From Rufibacter roseus (GTDB taxonomy: Bacteria > Bacteroidota > Bacteroidia > Cytophagales > Hymenobacteraceae): a DNA stretch of 64,000 bases. A program made the translations under genes and the position numbers. The notes under the pieces are model-generated. The model was not told the origin of the DNA. It ran no database searches and saw nothing but the letters and a program-made list of their open reading frames with translations. Shown here in pieces: positions 46,555 to 56,013 of the stretch. The stretch spans positions 186,001 to 250,000 of the forward strand of contig NZ_LRML01000007.1 of assembly GCF_001647285.1 (NCBI RefSeq). Reading direction: 5' to 3'. Each line of letters begins with the position of its first letter. Position 1 is the first letter of the stretch.

Positions 46555-48258
46555 TTAGAAATACCGCTGCGCCAAGGCTTTATCATGGCCATAAATATCG
46601 TCTCTGAAATGGACAGTACCGTCATCTTCTACCCAGGCGGTAAAGTACACTAAATACACCGGCACGTTTTCTGGCAAGTCTACCCGCTGTTGGGTAGAAG
46701 CGTTCATGGCATTTTCCACTCGGTTACGGTTCCAGCCGGGCTTCTCTTGTAGCAGGTAGGTAGCCAATTCAGCGGGACGTTCAACACGCACGCAACCGTG
46801 GCTAAAATCACGCCCTGCCTCACTGAAAAGATGGTCAGCGGGGGTGTCGTGCAGGTAAACAGCATATTCGTTCGGAAACATGAATTTCACCCGGCCTAGG
46901 GCATTGTTTGGTCCAGGTCGCTGCCTGATGCGGTATTTGAAATTGTGGCGGGTCATGGTGTACCAGTTCACACGGCTAACCGGTATACGGCGGGCGTTGG
47001 GTCCAAATGTGTTCACCATTTCCATGTTCTGGCTTGATAGCCAGTTGCGGTTGCGCTGCAGTTTGGGGGCAATCTCTTCCTCCACAATGCTGTTAGGCAC
47101 GTTCCAGTACGGAGAGAACATGAGGTACTGAATTTGGTGGCTGAAAATTGGGGTGGCGTGCATGGTTTTACCTACCACCGCTTTCATACGCAATGCCTCT
47201 TTTCCATCTTCATATACTGATACTCTAAACCCCGGTATGTTTACCATTACGTATCGGTTCTGGCTGTTGTCGGCGTCCAGGTCTTTCGGGAGCCAGCGCC
47301 AGCGTTCCATGTTCAGGAGAATCTGGTCAATGCGTTCGTCTACACTTACGTTTAAAGCACCATAAGTCTGTGGTCCAAGAATTCCGTCTACCGTTAAGCC
47401 GTGGCGTTTCTGAAAATCCTTCACGGCCGTTTCCACCTGAAGGTCATACACCCAAAAAGCGGTGTCCTGTTCCTGCACGGTTTGCTGTGGCAGCAACCGC
47501 TTTCTGACCTCCACTACCACCTGTGCCGTGTCGTTAGGCTTTACAATATCTTGTCCTTTCACTTCAGACCACCCGCCCTGCTCTTTTATTTGCCGGTAGC
47601 GCACCAAGGCCTCTCTAAGTTTCTGGTACCCCTGGTGCAGGGCTTCGAACTCATAGAAAGGATGTGTGGAATCCTTCTGCGCCAGAATCTCGGTTAATGC
47701 TTTGTCTAGCTTTATTTTGTTTTTTCTTATCTCCCACTCAATTGCCGAAGTGCTGTGCGGGTCTACGGTACCTTTGTAAAAATCAGAGGCATAGTTAAAA
47801 TAAGAGGCAGTCAGGGCTACATCAAGTTCCTGCTGCGTTTTCTCTTTCCGCGGGTCTACCTGGCTCATTGACTCAAAAGCCCTGTAAGCTTCCCTTATAT
47901 TTTTTACGCGATAGTCTTTCGGGTTCAGGCCTTCTTTGCGGGCATGCTCAATGGCTTCAATCAGTTTATCGGCGTGAGATACAAGTTTGCCGTTTCTGAA
48001 CCAGGCCAGCTGGTAACGGCGGCTTTGGTAAAACTTTTCTACCAGTGGCAAGTGCTGCCGGTACTCCTCTTGCTGCTGGACGTATTGGTGCACAAAGGCA
48101 CTGTCGGCTCGTAAAGTATCTGCGGAAAGGTGTGAGGTAGCACCAGTGGTTTTTTCTGATTGTGCAGAAACAGGTGCGTTGATCAGAAATAGACATATCA
48201 AAAAAAAACACAAAAACAGATTTGGTAAGCGGATATAAAGGGCAGTGGAATCTCTCAT
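46555..48258 (-). CDS. L,D-transpeptidase with peptidoglycan-binding domain
   Basis: A 567-residue exported protein from MRDSTALYIRLPN, with a signal helix LFLCFFLICLFLINAPVSAQ. The order is a scaffold domain, a PG-binding-1 domain (AVKDFQKRHGLTVDGILGPQ, about 290-320), and the YkuD-type catalytic domain ending in HDTPADHLFSEAGRDFSHGC with VRVERP (catalytic Cys near residue 509). This is the YcbB/LdtD-type layout. It makes 3-3 crosslinks in the wall or attaches proteins to it, and resists most penicillins in known members. Confidence 0.9.
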   Translation of the reverse strand: MRDSTALYIRLPNLFLCFFLICLFLINAPVSAQSEKTTGATSHLSADTLRADSAFVHQYVQQQEEYRQHLPLVEKFYQSRRYQLAWFRNGKLVSHADKLIEAIEHARKEGLNPKDYRVKNIREAYRAFESMSQVDPRKEKTQQELDVALTASYFNYASDFYKGTVDPHSTSAIEWEIRKNKIKLDKALTEILAQKDSTHPFYEFEALHQGYQKLREALVRYRQIKEQGGWSEVKGQDIVKPNDTAQVVVEVRKRLLPQQTVQEQDTAFWVYDLQVETAVKDFQKRHGLTVDGILGPQTYGALNVSVDERIDQILLNMERWRWLPKDLDADNSQNRYVMVNIPGFRVSVYEDGKEALRMKAVVGKTMHATPIFSHQIQYLMFSPYWNVPNSIVEEEIAPKLQRNRNWLSSQNMEMVNTFGPNARRIPVSRVNWYTMTRHNFKYRIRQRPGPNNALGRVKFMFPNEYAVYLHDTPADHLFSEAGRDFSHGCVRVERPAELATYLLQEKPGWNRNRVENAMNASTQQRVDLPENVPVYLVYFTAWVEDDGTVHFRDDIYGHDKALAQRYF

Positions 48259-48419
48259 ATTACTATCAAAGGAAACTATTAAATCAATTGGCTCTTGCCC
48301 TTGCTGAAGCTGACGAGAAGGGCGATTATGTGAAATGCACAAGAGAGCCGGTCTCTATATAATACAAAATCAAGGCCAAAAGGTTTGTTCTTCTTTGAAT
48401 TCCTGCCTTCTGGCAATCA

Positions 48420-48454
48420 TTTTCGGCCTTTTTGATTAAAAGCAGGCCGAAAAC
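48420..48454. repeat. Host intergenic palindrome copy
   Basis: TTTTCGGCCT and AGGCCGAAAAC are nearly perfect arms around a TTTTGATTAAAAGC-like centre. The remainder of the 343-bp gap (48,259-48,601) between divergent genes holds no recognised element. Confidence 0.75.
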
Positions 48455-48601
48455 AGCCCGCTGTGCAATAGCAGTTTGTAAAGATTATTCTTTGATTGAT
48501 ACTAAAGACTGAAGAGAAACAGAGCATTAGAAGTTTAAACCCCTTCCACTGGCACTCGTTAATAATGGAGAAATCTATTGTTCACTTAACGTAAACATCC
48601 G

Positions 48602-49531
48602 ATGCAGAGACGAGATAGAGAAAACCAGAACTACGGTGACTTTTATACAAATGATGGAAACAGTTACCACACCAGCAATACCGGCAACAGATTTGAGGTA
48701 AGAACGCAGGACTTTCGGCACCAGGCATGGCCTGAGCGCGACTATATTCGGGGCGATCACCAACAATATAATGACTGGCATGGCCGTGACATGAGCCGAG
48801 ACTACAATCACCTGCACCAGTACCCCAGAAATAACCAGGACCAGCATAGGAATGAACAGAATTTCAACCGCTCCTCCTACCAAGACCAACAGCACAACGA
48901 GCGCTTCAGCAACCAGAACCCAAACAGGCAAAACTGGGGCAGCGACTCAAACCATGATCAACGCTATACCAATAACTACTCGCGCGACCGTGATCAGTTT
49001 GGAAACCAGTACCAGGACAACTTCCGGCATGACCCTACCTTAACCAGAGGCGGCCAGGACGAGGACCTTCTGGGCAACATTCGTCAGGGTTACGGCATCT
49101 CCAGCTTTGACGGCACCTCAGACCGGTTTAACACCTTGAACAGTCCGCACCGTTACGGCACCCAGCAAAATGAGCAGAACTACCTCTCCGGCGACCGTGA
49201 CGGCTACCGCAGCAGCCAATACGGCGGAGGCTTAGGTGATGGTGGCTTCCACTCACACCGGGGCGTTCCAGATTATGGTCGCGGTAACTTTGCCGAGAAC
49301 GAAGGCACCGGCATGGGCAGCTCGTACGGAGGTAAAAATTACGGCGGCGGCCATGGCTACACCGGCGGACACAGAGGCGGCACCTGGGGCGACAGCTCGT
49401 ACGGCAGCTACTCCGGCAACTTTAGCGGAACAAGCCCAATGGGTGGCAGCAGCTACGGTAACGGCCGAAGCAGCTACGGCAACTCCTCGCAAAACACTGA
49501 CCGTGGCGTGAGCGAATTAGGTGGCCATTAA
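48602..49531 (+). CDS. Q/N/R then G/Y/S-rich low-complexity protein
   Basis: A 309-residue protein lacking signal peptide and membrane helix. Residues 1-150 are rich in Gln, Asn, Arg, Asp and Tyr (for example NRSSYQDQQHNERFSNQN). Residues 200-300 are Gly/Tyr/Ser-rich (SSYGGKNYGGGHGYTGGHRG). Such a prion-like sequence is unlikely to fold and may phase-separate or bind nucleic acid. The reading frame is long and free of stops, and a strong terminator follows, so it appears real. The opposite-strand frame of similar length is a shadow of the repetitive sequence. No family is recognised. Confidence 0.65.
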   Translation: MQRRDRENQNYGDFYTNDGNSYHTSNTGNRFEVRTQDFRHQAWPERDYIRGDHQQYNDWHGRDMSRDYNHLHQYPRNNQDQHRNEQNFNRSSYQDQQHNERFSNQNPNRQNWGSDSNHDQRYTNNYSRDRDQFGNQYQDNFRHDPTLTRGGQDEDLLGNIRQGYGISSFDGTSDRFNTLNSPHRYGTQQNEQNYLSGDRDGYRSSQYGGGLGDGGFHSHRGVPDYGRGNFAENEGTGMGSSYGGKNYGGGHGYTGGHRGGTWGDSSYGSYSGNFSGTSPMGGSSYGNGRSSYGNSSQNTDRGVSELGGH

Positions 49532-49561
49532 CATCAATACCTCATTTTAGTTGAGTATAGG

Positions 49562-49609
49562 AATCTCCTGACTATAGAACTTCACTTCTTAGGTCAGGAG
49601 ATTTTTTTT
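49562..49609 (+). terminator. Rho-independent terminator
   Basis: AATCTCCTGAC and GTCAGGAGATT pair over 11 bp, with a 20-base loop and a run of eight T. It ends the low-complexity protein gene. Confidence 0.88.
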
Positions 49610-49660
49610 GATGTACTTTAAGACAACTATAGCAAGGGAATTTAAAATTTCTGCCATTCT

Positions 49661-49699
49661 CGTTTTAGCCTTGTTTTTTAAAAATCTGCCTTAAAACAG
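49661..49699. repeat. Host intergenic palindrome copy
   Basis: CGTTTTAGCCTTG, then TTTTTTAAAAA, then TCTGCCTTAAAACAG. Besides this and the terminator, the 350-bp gap before the GH8 gene shows nothing definite. Confidence 0.7.
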
Positions 49700-49881
49700 A
49701 AGCGGGAAAATCCATTCTTTGTCCCCTCTGAAAATTTTCATTCTATTTTAATTGTTAATTCAACACTTTTATTACTAACTTTATGACAATGAACCATTAC
49801 CATACCCGTGGTGGTTTGATATTTTCCTGAAATAGTGGCGTGTCTTTTTCTATTTTATTAAAAGTATAAGCTTACAAGTAC

Positions 49882-51366
49882 ATGAAGTATTATAACAAGT
49901 TGCAGACAATGGTGTACACCTTGTGCTGCCTGGTAACACTGGGTAGTTTAGTTAGCTGCGGAAAAGATGACGGGGGGCAAAGCACGGAACCCACTGCCAC
50001 TCAAATTGAGGTGACTGTTAAAAATGCTACGTCCGGTGAGAAAGCCGCTGGCATTGAAGTGCTTCTATTCAAAGATCCATCTACCCAAAGCTCCGGCCGC
50101 GTACCTAGTAACGCATTACGCAAAGTTACTTCAGACGCGAACGGAGTAGCTCTTTTCAATATTCAGACGGTGCCAAATCTTTCTACCTCGGGCACCTTGT
50201 ACACCACCGTGCTAGACGGCTCAAATGAAGTAATAGGTTCAGTGGCTGTTGAGTATAAAAAAGGAGAAACGGTAAAAAAGGACTTACCCATTCAACCTAA
50301 AACCAACAACGGCGGCTCGAACCCAGAACCAGGTGAAATGCTTGGGTATAAACCCGCCACCATTACCACAGAATTAGCCATGAGCGAGTACAACCGCTGG
50401 AAAACCACCCAGGTGGTGGCCTGCGGTGATGGTCTCCGTGTCATTGCTGACCCGGCGGCTGAGACCAAAGTTGAAGCCATTGGGTTTGGCATGCTGCTGG
50501 CTGCCTACGCCCAAGACAAAACCACCTTTGACGGGCTTCACCGGTTTTATAACAACAAACGCACTCCTCAGGCTGCTAACATGATGGCTTGGTCTGTGAC
50601 TTGCTCGGGCATATTAGACCCCGGCAGTGCTACCGACGGAGACATTGACGTAGCCTTCGCGCTGATTGTAGCCAGCAATAAATGGGGATCTACCTACCTG
50701 AACGCCGCCAAAGATATCTTGAAAATCATCAGTGATAAATTGATTGTGAGTTGCACCGTAAACGGGAAAAGCATTTACGTACTGGCACCCGGCTACAGCA
50801 ACGTTGCCTGGGGTGGCTGTAATATGACCGACCTCATGTACCACACCCCTGCTTTCTTTAGAGTATTCGCGGAGGTTACCGGTAACAGCAAATGGTCTCA
50901 GCTAGCCGATGACACGTATGATCTACTTAACGCGGGCGCACACCCTACCACCGGACTGGTACCAGATTGGCAGACTGCCAGCGGCACCCCTGGTCCTGGC
51001 GGAAGAGCAGGTCATTTTGGTTATGATGCTTGCCGCGCTCCCTGGAGAATTACCTTAGATTACCTCTGGAACGGAAACACCAAGGCTGAAGCCTGGGCAA
51101 AGAAAGTATCTAATTTCGCGAACGGAGTAGGGCCTGCCAACATCAAAGACGGGTACGAATTAAACGGTACCCCCCGCGGCACCAATGGCAACAACAGCGC
51201 CTTCTTAGGCGGCTTTACGGTAGCTGCAATGGCCCACAGCCAGGAACGGGTAGACAGATTCGGCACTGAACTAGCCAAGCTCAGAGACAATTACTGGTTT
51301 AACCTGAACACCCGCGTGCTGTACCTATTCACACTTACCGGTTTATTCTACGAGCCAGCTGTATAA
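49882..51366 (+). CDS. Glycoside hydrolase family 8-type lipoprotein
   Basis: A 494-residue protein with lipobox LVSC (C26). A carboxypeptidase-regulatory-like/Ig-like domain covers about 40-140 (TVKNATSGEKAAGIEVLLFK, DANGVALFN), then a linker NNGGSNPEPGEM. The GH8 (alpha/alpha)6-barrel runs from about 155. It shows VEAIGFGMLLAAYAQDKTTF (conserved Glu) and ATDGDIDVAFALIVASNKWG (conserved Asp). GH8 enzymes hydrolyse cellulose, chitosan, lichenan or xylan; the substrate is not determined. The protein is probably surface-exposed. Confidence 0.82.
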   Translation: MKYYNKLQTMVYTLCCLVTLGSLVSCGKDDGGQSTEPTATQIEVTVKNATSGEKAAGIEVLLFKDPSTQSSGRVPSNALRKVTSDANGVALFNIQTVPNLSTSGTLYTTVLDGSNEVIGSVAVEYKKGETVKKDLPIQPKTNNGGSNPEPGEMLGYKPATITTELAMSEYNRWKTTQVVACGDGLRVIADPAAETKVEAIGFGMLLAAYAQDKTTFDGLHRFYNNKRTPQAANMMAWSVTCSGILDPGSATDGDIDVAFALIVASNKWGSTYLNAAKDILKIISDKLIVSCTVNGKSIYVLAPGYSNVAWGGCNMTDLMYHTPAFFRVFAEVTGNSKWSQLADDTYDLLNAGAHPTTGLVPDWQTASGTPGPGGRAGHFGYDACRAPWRITLDYLWNGNTKAEAWAKKVSNFANGVGPANIKDGYELNGTPRGTNGNNSAFLGGFTVAAMAHSQERVDRFGTELAKLRDNYWFNLNTRVLYLFTLTGLFYEPAV

Positions 51367-51388
51367 GAGACATATATAAACAATGAAC

Positions 51389-51425
51389 AAAAAGGCCTGC
51401 CGTTTCATACGGCAGGCCTTTTTGT
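51389..51425 (+). terminator. Strong rho-independent terminator
   Basis: AAAAAGGCCTGCCGT and ACGGCAGGCCTTTTT pair perfectly with a short TTCAT loop. It ends the GH8 gene and can also serve the converging esterase gene. Confidence 0.92.
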
Positions 51426-51481
51426 TGTTTTAATGGTTAACCAAAATATTCCATGTTAACGGACTAATGCAGGTTAGAAGG

Positions 51482-52603
51482 TTATTCCAGCAGCTTTTTG
51501 AAAAACGGCATCAGCTCATTGGCCATTATGCCGTGCTCGGAAACACTGGGGTGACCAGTACAGCCTGTGGCTTGCATGGGCTTAAAAAAGTGCAGTGCAA
51601 CAGGTTTGTCAGAAGGAAAAGCCAGATCAATTTGGGCTTTTACGGTGGCAAGGTAATTTTCCAGATTCTGCTTTTTAGCACCGTTCAGCATGGGGCTGCT
51701 CAGTAGTGCCACCTGCGCCTGCGGATACTTTGACTTCACGTTCCTCACAAACTCCACATAGCGGCTCACAAAACGGGCGCTGTCAAAAGGCAGCCTCACT
51801 GACTTTCCATCGCCGTCACTGAAATCATTGGTACCAAGGGCAATGCTTATAATTTCAGGCGTAAACTTTCTAAAATCCCAGCGTTGGGTAGTGGCAGGCT
51901 GAAAGTCTAATTTTTCATACACATCGGGCAAGGAGGGTCCGTTGTTATTCCAGTTCCGGTACACCCCATAGCCACTCACGCTACTCAGTACAAAGTTAGT
52001 GTTAAGAGCCCTCGCCACTCTGGGGCCATACGCCATGTAGGCATTGTGCTGGTCGTGGTATTCACCGGTACCACAGGGTACTTCTGACGGATCAGCGGCA
52101 GCGCCACAGGTTATACTGTTGCCAATAAACTCGATCAGGGGCGCTGAAGAGCGGGTAACTGCTGTAGCCTTGGGAGCTATTACTTTTTGAATGACTAGTG
52201 GTCCAGAGTGCGCCTCAGTGGTTTTGTACAACCAGACGGTGTGTTTCCCAGACGTAGGTGCGTTGATTGCCAAGGTGTCTGTTAGGCCATTTATCCGCAC
52301 CCGCTTCTGAAACACTCCATCCAGCTCATACTGCAGGTAGCTATGACCATCTTCCCATCCCGCCCCGGCTACCACTGTTGCTTCAGTTCCCTCAAAGGAA
52401 AACCCCACATGCGCGGCTGAAGTAATAAGCTCCAGGTTACTGTTTGTGTTGATCTGGTACCGCCCAATAGGTTGTAAGGCAGCAGCGGTCAATTCCATCG
52501 GTTTTATGGAAGCTCCCGTTTTATAGGAAGAACAACTAAAGCAAAAAAAGCTACAGAAGGTGGCGAAACAAAAGAGCAGCAGTTTCATTGGCAACATCAT
52601 CAA
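51482..52603 (-). CDS. CE2-type SGNH esterase, lipoprotein
   Basis: A 373-residue lipoprotein (lipobox FSCSS). The N-terminal half is a jelly-roll beta domain (about 35-150: GHSYLQYELDGVFQKRVRIN, HTVWLYKTTEAHSGPLVI). The C-terminal half is SGNH: block I EFIGNSITCG with the serine (about 165-174), block III GTNDF near 270, and the terminal His in CTGHPSVSEH. The two-domain layout and the N-terminal sheet fit carbohydrate esterase family 2, which removes acetyl groups from xylan or other sugars. Several adjacent Met codons leave the exact start open. Confidence 0.85.
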   Translation of the reverse strand: MMMLPMKLLLFCFATFCSFFCFSCSSYKTGASIKPMELTAAALQPIGRYQINTNSNLELITSAAHVGFSFEGTEATVVAGAGWEDGHSYLQYELDGVFQKRVRINGLTDTLAINAPTSGKHTVWLYKTTEAHSGPLVIQKVIAPKATAVTRSSAPLIEFIGNSITCGAAADPSEVPCGTGEYHDQHNAYMAYGPRVARALNTNFVLSSVSGYGVYRNWNNNGPSLPDVYEKLDFQPATTQRWDFRKFTPEIISIALGTNDFSDGDGKSVRLPFDSARFVSRYVEFVRNVKSKYPQAQVALLSSPMLNGAKKQNLENYLATVKAQIDLAFPSDKPVALHFFKPMQATGCTGHPSVSEHGIMANELMPFFKKLLE

Positions 52604-52705
52604 GTAAAAATCTTACACCACCTGCAAGTTAATCGCTTTGTTTAAAACTGTAGCAGGTTAAAAGTCAAATCAAACGTTACTGCTTGTTTACACTTCAGCC
52701 CAACA

Positions 52706-52744
52706 GTGTTTTTAGCTTGTTTTTAGAAAAGTAGGCCCAAAACA
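52706..52744. repeat. Host intergenic palindrome copy
   Basis: GTGTTTTTAGCTTG, then TTTTTAGAAAA, then GTAGGCCCAAAACAT. It lies in the 522-bp gap upstream of the divergent esterase and ATP-grasp genes; the rest of that gap is AT-rich without a gene. Confidence 0.7.
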
Positions 52745-53125
52745 TAGCTACACTCAATTGTTTTTGTTGCCAAATGCAAATTTCGTTGATGCGGCAATTA
52801 CTGAGCTTGCCATGGTTAATACTGATTTTTAAGTAAAAAAAGTTATTCGCCCACCTTTTACACCTCCTTTTCCGTAAGGCATAGTGTCTTAGAAGAAGCC
52901 AACTTACAGAGGCAACAACTGAAGAAACTGCGAACGTGACTATGCTGCCTTTTCTTAAATCCATCAAGAAATACGCGTACTCCCCCAGAAAAAACCTACC
53001 AAAGCAGGTAGATCTGCGGCGTATTCGTTATAACAAAGGCGAAAACCCAGTACAGCACCAGCTATTTTTTTAAAAGAACTAAAAAGGAGCTTCTCTTTAA
53101 AACTTAACATTTTACCCTGACCATT

Positions 53126-54727
53126 ATGGATGCAGTTGTGCGTCAGAACCATATAAGTGACATTTTCAAAGACTATCACACTCCGCCGCATTTTATAGAT
53201 GAGGTTTTCCAGAAATCTGGCGAAGTCCACCCGTATTATGAAGCAGTGTACCGTCGCTTTTTAGAATTTTCCAAAGATGAATTCAAGGAGCTGAACGAAC
53301 ACGCTAAAATGTCATTTTTCAACCAGGGAATCACCTTCTCGGTGTACTCAGACGAGGCCAAGGGAGTAGAACGCATTTTCCCGTTTGACCTGTTCCCGCG
53401 CATTATTCCGGCGGCCGAATGGGCCAGGTTAGAAGAAGGGGTTATCCAGCGGTGCCAGGCTATGAACCTGTTCATAGAAGACATTTATGGAGATCAGCAT
53501 ATCCTGCGCGACAAGGTGGTTCCGTCTGAGCTTATCTTTTCTTCTAAGAGCTATCTCAAGGCCATGCTGGGTATGAAACCTATCGGCGGCATCTATAACC
53601 ATATTTCGGGCACTGATCTTATCAAGCATAGTGATGGCAACTACTATGTGTTGGAAGATAACCTGCGCTGCCCTTCCGGAATCAGCTACGTGCTGTCTAA
53701 CCGGGTAGCCATGAAACGCACGCTCTTCCAGATGTTCCGTCAGTTTAATGTAAACACCGTGCATGAATACCCGCAGGAACTGCTGGCCACCATGCAATCA
53801 GTAGCACCTAATGGCATAGACGCCCCTACGTGCGTGGTATTAACTCCGGGGGTATATAACTCAGCGTATTTTGAACATGCATTTCTGGCGCTGACCATGG
53901 GGGTTCCATTGGTAGAAGGCCGCGACCTGTACGTGGAGAAGAACTTTGTGTACATGAAGACCATCAATGGCCCGAAGCGGGTAGATGTAGTGTACCGTCG
54001 TTTAGACGATGAGTTTCTGGACCCTATGACATTCCGGCCAGATTCTATGCTGGGGGTACCTGGTATTATGGCGGCTTACAAGAAAGGCAACGTCAATCTT
54101 TTGAACGCCCCTGGCACTGGCTTCGCTGATGACAAAGCGGTGTATTCTTACGTGCCAGACATCATCAGATATTACCTTCAGCAGGAGCCTATTCTAAACA
54201 ACGTACACACCTACCGTTGCGAAAAAGACGATGACCTGCAGTATGTACTAGAGAACATGGAGAAGTTGGTGGTAAAGCCGGTAGATGAAAGTGGCGGCTA
54301 CGGCATCTTAATTGGGAGCAAAGCCTCCAAGGAGCAAATAAATGAGTTTAAACAACTAGTCACCCAAAACCGCCGCAAATACATAGCACAGCCTATCATG
54401 GATCTTTCGGTGCATGCCACGTTTATTGAGGGCGCTGACCAGTTTGAACCCCGGCATGTAGACCTGAGAACCTTTACTTTACTGGGCAAAGACCGGCAGT
54501 TTGTGCTAAAGGGTGGTCTTTCAAGGGTGGCGCTCAAAAAAGATAGCCTTATCGTGAATTCTTCGCAAGGCGGCGGCTCCAAAGACACTTGGGTTATGAT
54601 GGAAGAAGGTTCCGCCATGAATATGTCGCAGAACCAGCAAGAAGGCAAGCAGGCTATGTCTATGAACGGTAAAACCATGTCTATGGGACCCGATGGAATG
54701 ACCATGGGCTCCATGAAAACAGAGTAA
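53126..54727 (+). CDS. Circularly permuted ATP-grasp ligase (COG2308)
   Basis: A 533-residue protein of the type-2 circularly permuted ATP-grasp group (DUF404/DUF407). Typical segments are ISDIFKDYHTPPHFIDEVFQ at the start, FPFDLFPRIIPAAEW, NYYVLEDNLRCPSGISYVL (about 172-190), RRLDDEFLDPMTFRPDSMLG, and the late VVKPVDESGGYGILIGSKAS (about 388-407) ATP-binding part. An acid-amine ligase role is predicted, probably peptide or amino-acid linked. It is first of the four-gene set. The last 35 residues are unusually Met/Ser/Gly-rich and not part of the family. Confidence 0.9.
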   Translation: MDAVVRQNHISDIFKDYHTPPHFIDEVFQKSGEVHPYYEAVYRRFLEFSKDEFKELNEHAKMSFFNQGITFSVYSDEAKGVERIFPFDLFPRIIPAAEWARLEEGVIQRCQAMNLFIEDIYGDQHILRDKVVPSELIFSSKSYLKAMLGMKPIGGIYNHISGTDLIKHSDGNYYVLEDNLRCPSGISYVLSNRVAMKRTLFQMFRQFNVNTVHEYPQELLATMQSVAPNGIDAPTCVVLTPGVYNSAYFEHAFLALTMGVPLVEGRDLYVEKNFVYMKTINGPKRVDVVYRRLDDEFLDPMTFRPDSMLGVPGIMAAYKKGNVNLLNAPGTGFADDKAVYSYVPDIIRYYLQQEPILNNVHTYRCEKDDDLQYVLENMEKLVVKPVDESGGYGILIGSKASKEQINEFKQLVTQNRRKYIAQPIMDLSVHATFIEGADQFEPRHVDLRTFTLLGKDRQFVLKGGLSRVALKKDSLIVNSSQGGGSKDTWVMMEEGSAMNMSQNQQEGKQAMSMNGKTMSMGPDGMTMGSMKTE

Positions 54728-54740
54728 CTTCTTTCCAACC

Positions 54741-54780
54741 GCGTTTTCGGCCTCCTTTTAAGAAAACAAGCCAAAAACAG
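54741..54780. repeat. Host intergenic palindrome copy
   Basis: GCGTTTTCGGCCTC, then CTTTTAAGAAAA, then CAAGCCAAAAACAG. It is 14 bp after the ATP-grasp stop and separates that gene from the alpha-E gene. Confidence 0.75.
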
Positions 54781-54988
54781 GAAAGCTTTGAATAGTGAAA
54801 GAACAAATCTTCTGCAAGTTTAGGAATAGGATTGATCTCTGCCTCTCTCGCCGCTCTTTCGGATTTACCAATTCAGAACAGCACAAAAAAAGCGCAGAGC
54901 TATAGACAGCAAATGCAGAACGGACAAGGAACTTTTCAGGTGATATATTAATGCCAGAAAGACCACTATTAAAAAAACAAAAACAAGA

Positions 54989-55029
54989 GTCCTGAAAACA
55001 CAGGACTCAGAACTCAAGACTCAGAACTA
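54989..55029. repeat. Short direct repeat before alpha-E gene
   Basis: The sequence ACTCAGAACT occurs twice in close succession, and AGTCCTG/CAGGACT nearby forms a small hairpin. It lies just upstream of the alpha-E start. Similar GACTCAGAACTC-type runs are frequent intergenic filler in this group. Confidence 0.5.
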
Positions 55030-55037
55030 CTTAAAAT

Positions 55038-55991
55038 ATGCTTTCAAGAATTGGAAACAGCCTGTTTTGGATGGGGCGCTACATTGAAAGAGCAGAGCAT
55101 TTTGCCCGTTACACCAGAGTTCAATATGTATCATCAGTTGATGCGCCGCTAGGCCAGAGCAGGGAATTTGTGCTGGAATCAATACTGGACATGACGGGCA
55201 GCAAAGAAGATTACCAGAACGCACACCAGCAGGTGGAAGACAACAAAGTCATCAACTTTATTTCGGTTTCTGAAGACAACCCGTTCTCGTTGCTGAGCTA
55301 CATTGGCCGCATAAGAGAAAACGCCCGTGGCGCCCGCGACAATATTTCCATTGAGCTGTGGGAGGCCATTAACCGGTTTTACCACAAAGTGAACGGCTCG
55401 CTCAGCGGGGAGCTTCCGGCGCAGGAGATTGAGTTCTTTGCCCGCCGAATTGAAGAGAACAGCTACATTACCAAAGGCTACATAGAAAACACGCTGCTCC
55501 ACAATGATGTCTGGATGCTTATTTCGCTGGGCGTTCACCTGGAGCGGGCTATACAGGTCATCCGGATTTTGCAAACCAAAATGAACGATATTGAACGGCT
55601 GGGGGAAATGAAGAAAGAAAGCGCCCTGGAAAATTACCAGTGGACCACCACTCTGGAAAGTACCGAGGGCTTTGACATGTACATGCGTTGCCACCGCACC
55701 AGCCCTACCCGCAAACACGTGCTTGACTTTTTGCTGTTTGACACCCAGTTCCCTAAATCAGTGGCCTACAGTATGGAACGTGTACGCGAATGCATACAGG
55801 GCATTGCATTTCAACAGGAAGAAACAAGAAAAGAATCTATAGAGTTTATTGCGGGAAAACTGGCGTGCCGGTTCCAGTACCTGACCATAGAGGAAGTGGA
55901 AGAAAGAACTGAATCTTTCCTGAAGAAAACGCTGGACAACATTTATGAGTTGGCCCAGAAATTAGATCTGAAATACCTAAAGTCAAACTAA
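55038..55991 (+). CDS. Alpha-E domain protein (COG2307)
   Basis: A 317-residue helical protein of the alpha-E (DUF403) family, starting MLSRIGNSLFWMGRYIERAE. Conserved patterns are RENARGARDNISIELWEAIN (about 98-117) and HLERAIQVIRIL near residue 175. Alpha-E proteins are encoded next to circularly permuted ATP-grasp ligases and sometimes fused to them, and are proposed partners in peptide or cyclic-molecule synthesis. The gene begins 310 bp after the ATP-grasp gene, which is a longer gap than usual. Confidence 0.9.
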   Translation: MLSRIGNSLFWMGRYIERAEHFARYTRVQYVSSVDAPLGQSREFVLESILDMTGSKEDYQNAHQQVEDNKVINFISVSEDNPFSLLSYIGRIRENARGARDNISIELWEAINRFYHKVNGSLSGELPAQEIEFFARRIEENSYITKGYIENTLLHNDVWMLISLGVHLERAIQVIRILQTKMNDIERLGEMKKESALENYQWTTTLESTEGFDMYMRCHRTSPTRKHVLDFLLFDTQFPKSVAYSMERVRECIQGIAFQQEETRKESIEFIAGKLACRFQYLTIEEVEERTESFLKKTLDNIYELAQKLDLKYLKSN

Positions 55992-56013
55992 TACCCGGCA
56001 CGGCTTTAAGCGT

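Noticed and set aside
48259-48342. N-terminal extension of the L,D-transpeptidase
   Set aside because: MRDSTALYIRLPN followed by a signal helix is the better start; upstream residues are not signal-like.
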